DNA of 35,669 bases from Bacteroidales bacterium (lineage in GTDB: Bacteria; Bacteroidota; Bacteroidia; Bacteroidales; F082). The notes under the pieces were generated by a model that searched no databases, was not told the DNA's origin, and saw only the letters and a list, made by a program, of their open reading frames with translations. This document shows, in pieces, positions 17,820-26,259 of this stretch. The stretch covers positions 1-35,669 of the forward strand of contig JASBYY010000032.1 of the NCBI GenBank assembly GCA_029983675.1, read 5' to 3'. The first letter of the stretch is position 1. The number at the start of each line of letters is the position of its first letter. A program made the translations under genes and the position numbers.

Positions 17820-17861
17820 TGTATTTCGCTTATTGTAATTGTATTAATCAAATCATTATTG

Positions 17862-18749
17862 TCATTCGATGCGGTGAATGGCGAACTCCGGCATTCTGTC
17901 TCCTATGTCACTGCGCATCACGAAGTCCTTGGGTAATGGCATATCGTAAACCGACTTGCGCAAGAATGCGCAAAGATCATCCAACGTATGAAACGCCTGC
18001 TGTTGCTCAGTAGTAATAACCTGTCCTATGGCCACTCGTATGGTCTTCCCTGTCTTATTTAAGATTTCGCGCGGCAAACGCAGCACCCTGATTTTCCAAC
18101 TCATCAAGCCTAGACTATAAAAAAGAGCCGAGTTGCGGTCAAAAAAACGCACTGGCACAACAGGCACATTTGCTTTTTTTATCAACCGAATGACAGGATC
18201 CTGCCACTTACGATCACGAATACCTCCATTGAACAGATTCAGATCCGACACTGCCCCCGAAGGGAAAAGCCCCAAAGGATGGCCGTCGCGAAGATGCGAT
18301 AGGGCTCGTTTCACCCCCGTCACGCTCTCCGGATTCACGACATGTTCACCATCTCCCGTCGGAACAACGTTGATAAAGCTCACATTCAACGTTTTAATCA
18401 TAGAAAGAAACGTATTCACCATCACCTTGAAATCAGCACGAATATGACCGAACAAATCAATAAGTATCATGCCGTCAATGCCTCCGTAAGGATGGTTGCT
18501 GACCGTAATGAAAGGTCCTTCTCTGAGCGATTCCAACATTTCGCATCCCGCCACCTGGTAGTCGATGCCGATATCACCAAAGATGTGATCCACGAATGCA
18601 GGACCTTGATAAGCAATGTTGCGTTCGTACAGTTCGTCTATCTTGTCAATAGCCACCCAATGCATCAACTTTCGCGCCAATGCATTGCCTTCTTTTCCAG
18701 CAAAGACAGGCGAAACGCGTTCAAAATCCTTTATTCCGATGAGTGGCAT
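17862..18749 (-). CDS. PlsC/GlsA-like lysolipid acyltransferase
   Basis: This 295-residue membrane-associated O-acyltransferase carries the acyltransferase block I as VSNHPYGGIDG (His and Asp separated by five residues, as in the haemolysin/GlsA-type branch). Block III appears as LGLFPSGAVSDL, and a further block as VPVVPVRFF. Related proteins in Bacteroides (GlsA) transfer a fatty acid to a monoacylated amino-acid lipid. The N-terminal region (KLMHWVAIDKIDELYERN) also fits that branch. The start overlaps the GtrA stop by one base, so the genes are translationally coupled. The exact lipid is not determined. Confidence 0.82.
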   Translation of the reverse strand: MPLIGIKDFERVSPVFAGKEGNALARKLMHWVAIDKIDELYERNIAYQGPAFVDHIFGDIGIDYQVAGCEMLESLREGPFITVSNHPYGGIDGMILIDLFGHIRADFKVMVNTFLSMIKTLNVSFINVVPTGDGEHVVNPESVTGVKRALSHLRDGHPLGLFPSGAVSDLNLFNGGIRDRKWQDPVIRLIKKANVPVVPVRFFDRNSALFYSLGLMSWKIRVLRLPREILNKTGKTIRVAIGQVITTEQQQAFHTLDDLCAFLRKSVYDMPLPKDFVMRSDIGDRMPEFAIHRIE

Positions 18750-19183
18750 TAGTATTGTTCTTTCTTTTTAAAAATCAACAAGTCGTTCAAGAAAAAGTTG
18801 GCAATTCCCGAAAAGCAAAGGGCAATCAGGTTGCACCACACCACGTTCCACTTGAACAAGAACTGTATGAGCACCAGAAAAAACATTTTCAACAGGAAAA
18901 CGCCGGTGCATGATGCGTTGTAGGCGACATAACGGCATAAAAACGAGCGCCGCGAGACATTTGTGACACGTTCTTTCCAAACCATGAAATACGACAGCAA
19001 ATAATTGGCAAACACGGCACACTCGAAGGAGATGACCGGTGAAATGATGTATTGACCGACATACCGTGTGAAAACAAAATGCGAGAACAGCCACAACACC
19101 AAAGTATCCACCACTGTTCCCACAAGGCTGGATAACGAAAACTTCATGAATCTGAACAGTTTGCTTTTCAGAAAGTCGTTCAT
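18749..19183 (-). CDS. GtrA-like four-helix membrane protein
   Basis: This 144-residue integral membrane protein has four predicted helices and ends in the typical charged tail DLLIFKKKEQY. The N-terminal pattern FRFMKFSLSSLVGTVVDTLVLWLF and the later ANYLLSYFMVWKERV and SGIANFFLNDLLIF are characteristic of the GtrA family. Members usually move undecaprenyl- or polyprenyl-phosphate-linked sugars across the membrane. It overlaps the CDP-alcohol phosphatidyltransferase stop by four bases and the next start by one base, so it is embedded in a lipid operon. It may flip a lipid intermediate there. Confidence 0.85.
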   Translation of the reverse strand: MNDFLKSKLFRFMKFSLSSLVGTVVDTLVLWLFSHFVFTRYVGQYIISPVISFECAVFANYLLSYFMVWKERVTNVSRRSFLCRYVAYNASCTGVFLLKMFFLVLIQFLFKWNVVWCNLIALCFSGIANFFLNDLLIFKKKEQY

Positions 19184-19878
19184 GGTTTCGGCAGTGGATC
19201 TTTCTTGGCATATTCTCGGGCATCACGGACTATGGTAACAAGATAGACAAATATGAGAAATGCTAAAATAACGGCACCTACATAGTCCATCACATGCAGT
19301 GTGACTTCATGGTCGAAAATCGTATAAGAGTTTGCTATTTCCGTCAAAGGCCTGCAACAAACGAGCAATGTATTAACAAGAATGACAACGATGCGGAACT
19401 CGGTCGGACCTAACTTGGCGTAAGTCAGCTTGAACTCGTTTTTCAAGTGCGCATTCACACTAACATTCAACGTCAACATAAGGTAGATCACCAGAACGAT
19501 AACAGCCAGCTTCACATCCATCAAAGGTGACAATCCGGCACCGACAAACATGAACAGTTCGTTGATGGCATCAACAGTATGATCCACATAAAATCCATAA
19601 ATCGGGCGCTGCTGGTTGCGCACCCTCGCCAACGTGCCATCGAGAGAATCTCCGTACCAGTTGACGACAAACCCGAAGGATGCCAGCCAAAGGAAATTGA
19701 TGTTGATGTTCGACAAAATATAACCCGCTGCGATAATCATAGAGCCTATCATGCCCACCAAGGTAAGCAAGTCGGAAGTCACCCAACACGGCTGACGTTC
19801 GGCAAGCCAAACCAAGACCTTCTTTTCAGCAGCATTCAGAAACGAAGTCTGTATTCTCTTTGACTGTTGTACATCCAT
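19180..19878 (-). CDS. CDP-alcohol phosphatidyltransferase family protein
   Basis: This 232-residue membrane enzyme carries the full family signature: DSLDGTLAR followed by GFYVDHTVD, which gives the D-x2-D-G-x2-A-R-x9-G-x3-D-x3-D arrangement of metal- and CDP-binding residues. About six hydrophobic helices surround it. The family joins a CDP-activated lipid or alcohol to a second alcohol, making phospholipid headgroups. The acceptor cannot be read from sequence. ATG 19878 is chosen; the frame is open to a TTG at 19908, but a clear promoter lies about 85 bases upstream and the ATG start is standard. It is the first gene of the lipid operon. Confidence 0.87.
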   Translation of the reverse strand: MDVQQSKRIQTSFLNAAEKKVLVWLAERQPCWVTSDLLTLVGMIGSMIIAAGYILSNININFLWLASFGFVVNWYGDSLDGTLARVRNQQRPIYGFYVDHTVDAINELFMFVGAGLSPLMDVKLAVIVLVIYLMLTLNVSVNAHLKNEFKLTYAKLGPTEFRIVVILVNTLLVCCRPLTEIANSYTIFDHEVTLHVMDYVGAVILAFLIFVYLVTIVRDAREYAKKDPLPKP

Positions 19879-19962
19879 AATTCTAGCCTTTTCTGCCTCG
19901 AAATTCAACCACGAAAAAGCACCGAGACATACTGCTACGACGCATCTGGTTCAATTTAATTG

Positions 19963-19992
19963 CAAAATTATCCATTTATCCACCAAAACAAA
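19963..19992 (-). promoter_or_regulatory. Promoter of the lipid operon
   Basis: On the minus strand TTTG (19992-19989) is followed after 18 bases by TAATTTTG (19970-19963), a full match to the Bacteroidota consensus. The leader before the CDP-alcohol phosphatidyltransferase start is about 80 bases. Confidence 0.7.
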
Positions 19993-20162
19993 AAGAATTT
20001 CAACATAACAGACCCTTTTCTCACTTAAAACCAACATTAAGTCGCTCTCTGGGCATAGGCTACCGGACTATGTTCCAAAATTTCCATAACCACAAGACAA
20101 TCGCTAAACATCGAGGGTCGGAAAAAAACCGAAAAGGCATTGGCTTTCTATCCATACATGGA

Positions 20163-20996
20163 TCAACAACGTCTATTGCTTCGGTTTCCGTCTGTTTGAT
20201 CATCCTTGCCCCCCCGCAACATCTCATTGACATCGAGTAATCTGTCGATTTTCCGTTCCATCTCTTTCAATTGCGCTTTCACATCATCGTTGTTATCGGC
20301 GGCCATGGCATCTACAAACACCGAATTGATAAACGACATGCCGAGAATGCCTCCCATCAACAATTGCAGGCAAAAATACACGCGCACCACATCAGCCCAG
20401 AAACTTGAAGAACGTAAAGCTATCGCATCGGGAATCTCATACCATCCCTCCACTGTACAGAAACGAAACATGGAATAGATAGACTTGAGGGGCGTGTTGA
20501 AATATTCAGGCACAAACTCCTTGAACAAAGCGCAGTTGATAAGTCCGAATATGATGATAATCACGAAGAAACAGAGCAACACGGCGGAAGACTCCCTAAG
20601 TGCCAGCTTGAATCCGCTGACGAGTTGCGAGAAATTCGGGAAAAAGTGCATGAGTCGGAAAAAACGAAACACACGCAACAGCCTGAGAACTATAAAAATA
20701 GAAAAATCAACAATGGGAACTTCAGGGAAGAAATTCAACACCAAAGAAGGCAATGTCAAAATAACCAAAGTGCCGTCCAACTTGTTCCATCCATCCTTCC
20801 AATAGGCCCTGAAGCCACTATCGAGTTGCTTTACAAGCATTTCGAGGATAAAAATAAAGGTGCAAAACAAATCGGCAACGATCAAGAATGTATTGTTTAT
20901 TCCGCTGGTTTGCAAATAGATAACAACCGAATTGATAAAAATGACCGCAAGGATGATCTTTTCATTCAACACAAAACTTCGCAGCATTTGTCGCAT
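20163..20996 (-). CDS. Voltage-gated-type ion channel subunit (NaChBac-like)
   Basis: This 277-residue membrane protein has six helices. The voltage-sensor S4 carries four arginines at three- or four-residue spacing (RLLRVFRFFRL, about residues 105-115). The pore loop FRFCTVEGWYEIPD (about 178-191) resembles the TLESW selectivity filter of bacterial sodium channels, with TVEGW here. A charged coiled-coil-like C-terminus (KAQLKEMERKIDRLLDVNE) would support a tetramer. ATG 20996 is preferred over a TTG at 21005. Selectivity for Na+ or Ca2+ cannot be settled from one filter residue. It follows the Ca2+ ATPase gene on the same strand but has its own promoter. Confidence 0.87.
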   Translation of the reverse strand: MRQMLRSFVLNEKIILAVIFINSVVIYLQTSGINNTFLIVADLFCTFIFILEMLVKQLDSGFRAYWKDGWNKLDGTLVILTLPSLVLNFFPEVPIVDFSIFIVLRLLRVFRFFRLMHFFPNFSQLVSGFKLALRESSAVLLCFFVIIIIFGLINCALFKEFVPEYFNTPLKSIYSMFRFCTVEGWYEIPDAIALRSSSFWADVVRVYFCLQLLMGGILGMSFINSVFVDAMAADNNDDVKAQLKEMERKIDRLLDVNEMLRGGKDDQTDGNRSNRRC

Positions 20997-21013
20997 AGGA
21001 TTCAATTTTTTTG

Positions 21014-21044
21014 CAAATTTAGAAACTGTTTTGAATTCTTACAA
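21014..21044 (-). promoter_or_regulatory. Promoter of the ion channel gene
   Basis: On the minus strand TTG (21044-21042) precedes TAAATTTG (21021-21014) by 20 bases. It lies between the ATPase stop at 21074 and the channel start, so the channel can be transcribed independently. Confidence 0.65.
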
Positions 21045-21073
21045 CAACAGCTACTAATCCCATATTTCAGCCA

Positions 21074-23848
21074 TCATTTCTTTTGTTTCCGTTTCAACTT
21101 GATGAAACGCTCCAACTCCCCAACAAGCAGTATGGGCATGGTTCCGATGATAATGCGCACCCAGTCGCCCAATAAAATGGGCTGCACATCGAACATCGCA
21201 CCGCCAAAGCTGACGATAAGGATTTGTCCGACGACAATGACACACAATGCAAAGTTGAAGCCGCTGAAATGCGTGCCGTTCAACATACCCTTGAATGCCG
21301 ACCGGTTAGTATGGTACGCTTTCGCGTTAAATATATTCCAAAACTGCATGAATACGAATATGGTGAAAAACAGTGTCAATTCGTAAGTTGAAAGTCCCTG
21401 TTCCACATGGCTGAAATTGAAGAAATTATAAAAATACTGCCGCCATGAAAAATCGGCCAGGGTTTTCAATTCCTCGTGCTTGAAATACTGTATGCAACCG
21501 AACAAAATGACGACGAATGCCAAGCCTACGCCGAAAATGCGCACTGCCATGTCTTGGGTGACGATATGTGCGCTACGCGATCGAGGCCTTTCTTTCAGCA
21601 CAGTACTGTCAGGAGGCAGCGATGCCAGTGCCATGGCGGCAAAGGTGTCCATGATCAGGTTGACCCACAACATTTGTGTCACTGTGAGCGGTGATTCGGT
21701 GCCCAACATAGCTCCGAGAAGCACAATCAGACAAGCCGCCACGTTGATGGTCATCTGGAACAAGATGAAACGCTGAATGTTGTTGTACAACGATCGTCCC
21801 CACATAACGGCTCTGGCAATGCTTTTGAACGAATTGTCGAGAATAGTGATATCGCTGGCTTCCTTGGCAACAGAAGTACCGTCACCCATCGAAAGTCCGA
21901 TTTGTGCGGCATTCAAGGCAGGCGCATCGTTGGTGCCATCACCGGTGACCGCAACCACAGCATTGTGTCGCTGCAACAGCCTGACAAGGCGTTCCTTATC
22001 CATGGGGCGAGCACGAGAGATGATCTTGATTTGCTCCACCATTTCGAAAAGCACGGCATCGTCCATGGCTTCAAAATCACTGCCCGTGAAATGATGCACG
22101 CCGTCGAGATCCGTCTCCGACCAAAGCCCGAGCTGACGGCCAATCTCCTTAGCTGTACCCGGCGTGTCACCTGTGACAATCTTGATGCTGATGCCTGCAT
22201 CAAGACAGGCGTTAATGGATTCGGAAACATCGTCGCGGATGGGATCGGCAATGGCGGCTGTGCCTAAATAGCACAAATCGTTCACCAGCAAGGCATCGCC
22301 CTCAAACAAGCCGTCAATCTCCTCGGTCTTCACATAACGATAAGCGAAGCCCAGCGTTCGCATGGTCTGATACTGATAAGCCTGAAGCCGGTTTGTTATC
22401 ATCGCCAGATACTCGGAAAGATCGGTTTCACCGACTTGCATCCTGACTTTGACACAATGCTGAAGAACAATTTCAGGAGCGCCCTTCACATAAAGCAAAG
22501 CCATTGTCGGGTCTTCGGTGCCAACCACCGAAGCCATGTATTTGTATTGTGTTGAAAACGGAATCTGACGGATCACCTTCGAGTGGTCGCGGTATCCGAT
22601 AAAGTCAATGTTTTGTTCAAACAGCCAGAGCAGCAGCGCCGCCTCGGTGGGATTGCCGAGGGTCTTCACCTTTTCCATATCGGAGAAGTCGAGATAAGCC
22701 GTCGAGTTCACCGAAATGCCTTCCTTGATAAGCAGGGCGGTTTGCGAATCATCGAGTTTGGAATCGTGCAGTCCGTAGATGCAGAAATCACTGACACGCA
22801 TCTGGTTTTTCGTTAAAGTGCCCGTTTTATCAGTACAAATCACCGTGGCCGCCCCCATGGTCTCGCAAGCATGCATCTTGCGCACCAAATTATTGGTTTC
22901 GAGCATTCTACGCATACTGAGGGCCAGACTAAGTGTAACACTCATCGGCAAGCCTTCGGGAACGGCAACCACAATCACCGTGACGGCAATCATCAGGGTG
23001 TTAAGCGAGAAATGGGCGAAGTCCAACCATTGGAACGAAAGCCGGTCGCCAAAGGCGAAATACATGATCATGCGCAAGACAACAATCAGCGCAGCAATGA
23101 CATAGCTCGCAACCGTGATAACCTTCCCCAACCTGTCAAGCTGTTCATTCAGTGGCGTTCTGACCTTATTGTCGATTTGTGCGCCACGATACACCTTGCC
23201 CCATTCGGTGTTGTCGCCCACTTTATCAACAATAAACAATCCATGGCCCTCGATGACCTTAGAGCCTCGGCAGACATAGTTTGACGGGTAGGTGGCATCG
23301 TCGCTGAACTCCGATTCCACTACTGTTTTTCGAGCTATCGGCTCACCCGTAAGGTCCGATTCGTTGATTTGCAATGAAATGGCTTCTACAAGCACCCCGT
23401 CAGCGGGAATCTCATCACCGGTATTGACGATAACAACGTCACCTACCACCACGTCCTGACGTTCAATCTGACAAACAGTACGGTTACGGTAAACGGTCAC
23501 TTTTTCCTCATCACTCGACTGGTTGAGGATGTCAAACTTACGGTCGGCGCTCACCTCGAAAGCGAACCCCAAGTAGGTGGCGAGCATGACGGCAACGAAA
23601 ATACCCGCAGGTTCAAGCAACACGCCGGCTCCTTCGGTGCCGCTAAAATACTGATACAGCGACACCACCACCGAGAGCAGCAAGGCCACCATCAGAATGC
23701 GAATGACAGGATCGTTGAACTTTTCCAAAAACCGCTTCCACAAAGGCTTTTTGGATGGCGGAGTAAGCACATTATTGCCATAACGACGACGGCTGTCTTC
23801 GACCTCCTCGTCCGTCAATCCCATCCTTTTATCATAGATATTCGTCAT
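21074..23848 (-). CDS. P-type Ca2+-transporting ATPase (P2-type)
   Basis: This is a 924-residue membrane pump that would export Ca2+ at the cost of ATP. Landmarks: N-terminal cation-ATPase domain; TGEP at 167-170 (actuator); VAVPEGLP near 295-301 in helix M4, the ion-binding site; ICTDKTGTLT with the phosphorylated Asp340; KGAPE in the nucleotide-binding domain; GDGTNDAPALNAAQIGLSMGDG in the hinge; and a C-terminal half with six further helices, including NLIMDTFAAMALA in M6. The pattern fits the calcium-type P2 ATPases, probably P2B-like, but the end lacks an obvious calmodulin-like regulatory tail. It is transcribed divergently from the TerB-like gene. Confidence 0.92.
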   Translation of the reverse strand: MTNIYDKRMGLTDEEVEDSRRRYGNNVLTPPSKKPLWKRFLEKFNDPVIRILMVALLLSVVVSLYQYFSGTEGAGVLLEPAGIFVAVMLATYLGFAFEVSADRKFDILNQSSDEEKVTVYRNRTVCQIERQDVVVGDVVIVNTGDEIPADGVLVEAISLQINESDLTGEPIARKTVVESEFSDDATYPSNYVCRGSKVIEGHGLFIVDKVGDNTEWGKVYRGAQIDNKVRTPLNEQLDRLGKVITVASYVIAALIVVLRMIMYFAFGDRLSFQWLDFAHFSLNTLMIAVTVIVVAVPEGLPMSVTLSLALSMRRMLETNNLVRKMHACETMGAATVICTDKTGTLTKNQMRVSDFCIYGLHDSKLDDSQTALLIKEGISVNSTAYLDFSDMEKVKTLGNPTEAALLLWLFEQNIDFIGYRDHSKVIRQIPFSTQYKYMASVVGTEDPTMALLYVKGAPEIVLQHCVKVRMQVGETDLSEYLAMITNRLQAYQYQTMRTLGFAYRYVKTEEIDGLFEGDALLVNDLCYLGTAAIADPIRDDVSESINACLDAGISIKIVTGDTPGTAKEIGRQLGLWSETDLDGVHHFTGSDFEAMDDAVLFEMVEQIKIISRARPMDKERLVRLLQRHNAVVAVTGDGTNDAPALNAAQIGLSMGDGTSVAKEASDITILDNSFKSIARAVMWGRSLYNNIQRFILFQMTINVAACLIVLLGAMLGTESPLTVTQMLWVNLIMDTFAAMALASLPPDSTVLKERPRSRSAHIVTQDMAVRIFGVGLAFVVILFGCIQYFKHEELKTLADFSWRQYFYNFFNFSHVEQGLSTYELTLFFTIFVFMQFWNIFNAKAYHTNRSAFKGMLNGTHFSGFNFALCVIVVGQILIVSFGGAMFDVQPILLGDWVRIIIGTMPILLVGELERFIKLKRKQKK

Positions 23849-23886
23849 TCCATTTGAAAAAACTCCGGAAATTCACCGGAAAAAAA

Positions 23887-23902
23887 TATTTTTGCAAAAG
23901 TA
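23887..23902. promoter_or_regulatory. Overlapping divergent -7 elements
   Basis: TATTTTTG on the plus strand (23887-23894) and TACTTTTG on the minus strand (23902-23895) abut within the palindromic TTTTGCAAAA. Each matches TAnnTTTG and each precedes a gene: the TerB-like gene (plus) and the Ca2+ ATPase (minus). The -33 halves are not clear. Confidence 0.5.
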
Positions 23903-23959
23903 ACACATCACGAAAAAATAATCCGAGGTTGCAAGGTTGCAACCCAACATGCAGGCTTT

Positions 23960-25333
23960 ATGAAATTCAAGGAAAATGCAAAAATAGCGTTGTTCAAAGT
24001 GCTCTCCGACCTCATTCAAAGCGATGGCGTAGTCAATCAGGGCGAAATCGATTATCTGAAACATGTCGCCACAATGGTAGGCATCACGAAATCGAGCATG
24101 AAAAAGTCGGAAAGCCTGTCCCTCTCGGAGGCTACTGCCATATTGCGCAACTTGGGTGATGCCGAAAAGACGGCCATACTGTGCATCATTCAGCAGCTGT
24201 CGGTTTCCGACGACAGCCTCGATCCCAACGAATCGCTGCTGATCACCGCATTACTGTTGTCCATCCGTATTTGTCTCCCCGAAACCAACGACATCAACGC
24301 CACACTGGTATCCATTCCCAACCTCGCTTTCGACACACAAGATGCGGTGTTGTATGTGGAGGCTGAGTACAACGAAACAATCAACCGGCTCATCACAAAG
24401 GAGCACGCTGCCATTTGCAAGCTGCTCGATAAAAAAGAAAGGTCTTTTTTCTTCCTCCCTGAAGTCGTGCGCGACATGGAAAGCAAGAAAACGACTTTCA
24501 GCAACATCATTCAATATATTGCGCCTTCGCTTTCAGAAGAACAGCTATCGGTAATCAACAACCGCCTCCTGCAATTCACCAGTGTTGCCCTGTCAAAAGA
24601 AGTTTTTCTCAATTATCTAAACGTCAAAGGATTAAATATTTCAAAACCTGCATTTTTCTTCAAGATACAAAACAAACGCTCCATTCATTTTCAGGATTTT
24701 CTCATTCTCGAAATCAACGGAGACCCGCTACAAAGCCTACAACGGTTCTACAAATTGAACGACAGCATTTTGAAACTCGGCATTCAACACCTCGACACAA
24801 CGGAACAATCCTCCTTGTCGCGTTTCATGATGCTGAAAAACAGCCTTCCCAAGAACGAACTGCAATACAACGGCTTTCATAAAATCATCATCGACACCAT
24901 ATTGAAATATTACAGCAGCCAAGGGACGGGACGGCTTTTCGTTTCGAGCGACGGGCATCTGTTTCTGACTGACAGGAACAACATCGAAATCAAAATGCCT
25001 TCGCTTTGTCGCGCGTTGTACATTCTGTTTCTTTTACACGAGGAAGGCATTTATCTGTTTGAACTCGACGATTACAAAGACGAGCTGCTGGCGATTTACA
25101 AAAACACATCCACCTACACCGATGAAAAGCTATTGGTGAAATCGGTTGAAAACGCCGTTGACTTTGTCGGTATCACTTTGAATTCCAACTTATCGCGCAT
25201 CAAGAAAGCTATTTCATCGGTTTTAGGCGACGAAGCCGCGCTCTACCTGATACAAGGTGCCAAAGCCGATAAGAAGAGAATCCATTTGGACCGCCGTTTG
25301 GTCATTTTTGAAGACAAAAAAAGTTTCGGATGA
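23960..25333 (+). CDS. TerB-like domain protein of unknown function
   Basis: This is a 457-residue protein without signal peptide or membrane segments. Residues 1-110 resemble the TerB fold: two helical repeats with acidic patches (LIQSDGVVNQGEIDYL and LSVSDDSLDPNESLL), the positions where TerB-type domains bind metal. The rest is mostly alpha-helical and not recognised; it ends with a basic HLDRRLVIFEDKKSFG. In other bacteria TerB domains appear in stress and metal-linked systems, but no other ter genes are here. It stands alone, divergent from the Ca2+ ATPase and convergent with peptidase E. Confidence 0.65.
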   Translation: MKFKENAKIALFKVLSDLIQSDGVVNQGEIDYLKHVATMVGITKSSMKKSESLSLSEATAILRNLGDAEKTAILCIIQQLSVSDDSLDPNESLLITALLLSIRICLPETNDINATLVSIPNLAFDTQDAVLYVEAEYNETINRLITKEHAAICKLLDKKERSFFFLPEVVRDMESKKTTFSNIIQYIAPSLSEEQLSVINNRLLQFTSVALSKEVFLNYLNVKGLNISKPAFFFKIQNKRSIHFQDFLILEINGDPLQSLQRFYKLNDSILKLGIQHLDTTEQSSLSRFMMLKNSLPKNELQYNGFHKIIIDTILKYYSSQGTGRLFVSSDGHLFLTDRNNIEIKMPSLCRALYILFLLHEEGIYLFELDDYKDELLAIYKNTSTYTDEKLLVKSVENAVDFVGITLNSNLSRIKKAISSVLGDEAALYLIQGAKADKKRIHLDRRLVIFEDKKSFG

Positions 25334-25380
25334 CCACGGCCTTCCATTCTTGGAAGTCCGCTTATCCGAAACTCTTATTT
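25322..25380. terminator. Bidirectional terminator between the TerB-like gene and pepE
   Basis: A perfect 10-base stem AGTTTCGGAT/ATCCGAAACT (25322-25331 with 25364-25373) encloses a second hairpin CTTCCA/TGGAAG. CTTATTTTT follows on the plus strand and AAAAAA precedes it, which gives a T run on the minus strand. It overlaps the TerB-like gene's last codons and serves both converging genes. Confidence 0.85.
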
Positions 25381-25391
25381 TTCAGAACCGC

Positions 25392-26162
25392 TTAGACAAT
25401 TGCATCCAGCAGAAAAGTCACATCGGAGTTGGGTTCTATCTCTACCGGTTCCTTTCCATATTGCATCACAATCATCTTCTTTCCGCCCTTCAGCATCATG
25501 GTTCCGTTGGCAACCCAAAGCGAGGTGGCTTCGCGCAAACCTACGACACGCATTTTCTGATTGACGGCAAGATATTCATTGATACGGTCTTGTCTTGTCT
25601 CTCCACCATGCTTGATCATCTTGTCAATTTCGGGATGCGGATCCAAGTAGTGCGGGTTGATTTGGAATGGCACCAAATTAAGAGTCTTGAACGACGATGG
25701 TTCCACAATAGGCATATCGTTGGTCGTACAAAGCGTCGGACAAGCCACATTGCTACCGGCACTCCATCCGATATACGGCACGCCAGCCAAGGCGCGTTCG
25801 CGAATGGCATCCATCAAACCATACTTGTGCAGTTCGGCAACTAAATGGAAAGTGTTGCCACCGCCAACGATGATGCAGTCGGCTTTGTTGACAGCCTCCA
25901 CGGGATCGCGGAAACGATGGACGGAAGTAAAATCCGTCATGCCGAGCTTCTGTTCAAACACGGTTTTCACCCTCGCCTCGTATGCATCGTAGCTTTCGGG
26001 ATAGGCCTTGCCCGCAATATTCACGCCGGCAAAAGGAACGAAAACGATTTTACTATGTTGGTCAAGATGGTTTTGAAGGCAGAAAAACTCTATCTGGTTG
26101 TTTGCCCAAGCCAGATAGTTTTCGCCGAAATTCGTCGAATTGCTGATTAATAACAGTCTCAT
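25392..26162 (-). CDS. pepE: Peptidase E (alpha-aspartyl dipeptidase, family S51)
   Basis: This is a 256-residue cytoplasmic serine dipeptidase that releases N-terminal aspartate from Asp-X dipeptides. The nucleophile is Ser134 in IGWSAGSN. Asp149 (TTNDMPIVEP) and His171 (INPHYLD) follow at +15 and +37, the same spacing as Ser120, Asp135 and His157 in Salmonella PepE. The VGGGNTFHL segment near residue 100 is also typical of the family. The gene is a single unit, converging on the TerB-like gene at a shared terminator. Confidence 0.92.
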   Translation of the reverse strand: MRLLLISNSTNFGENYLAWANNQIEFFCLQNHLDQHSKIVFVPFAGVNIAGKAYPESYDAYEARVKTVFEQKLGMTDFTSVHRFRDPVEAVNKADCIIVGGGNTFHLVAELHKYGLMDAIRERALAGVPYIGWSAGSNVACPTLCTTNDMPIVEPSSFKTLNLVPFQINPHYLDPHPEIDKMIKHGGETRQDRINEYLAVNQKMRVVGLREATSLWVANGTMMLKGGKKMIVMQYGKEPVEIEPNSDVTFLLDAIV

Positions 26163-26188
26163 AAGCTATTTCTATTTGAATGATAAGG

Positions 26189-26196
26189 CAAAAATA
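26189..26196 (-). promoter_or_regulatory. -7 element upstream of pepE
   Basis: TATTTTTG on the minus strand matches TAnnTTTG, 26 bases before the start codon. No clear -33 element is seen. Confidence 0.45.
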
Positions 26197-26259
26197 CGCA
26201 TTTTCCCGAAAGCAGGCGGTGTTGTTCCGTCAGAAACGAATATTAACCGGATGTTACAG

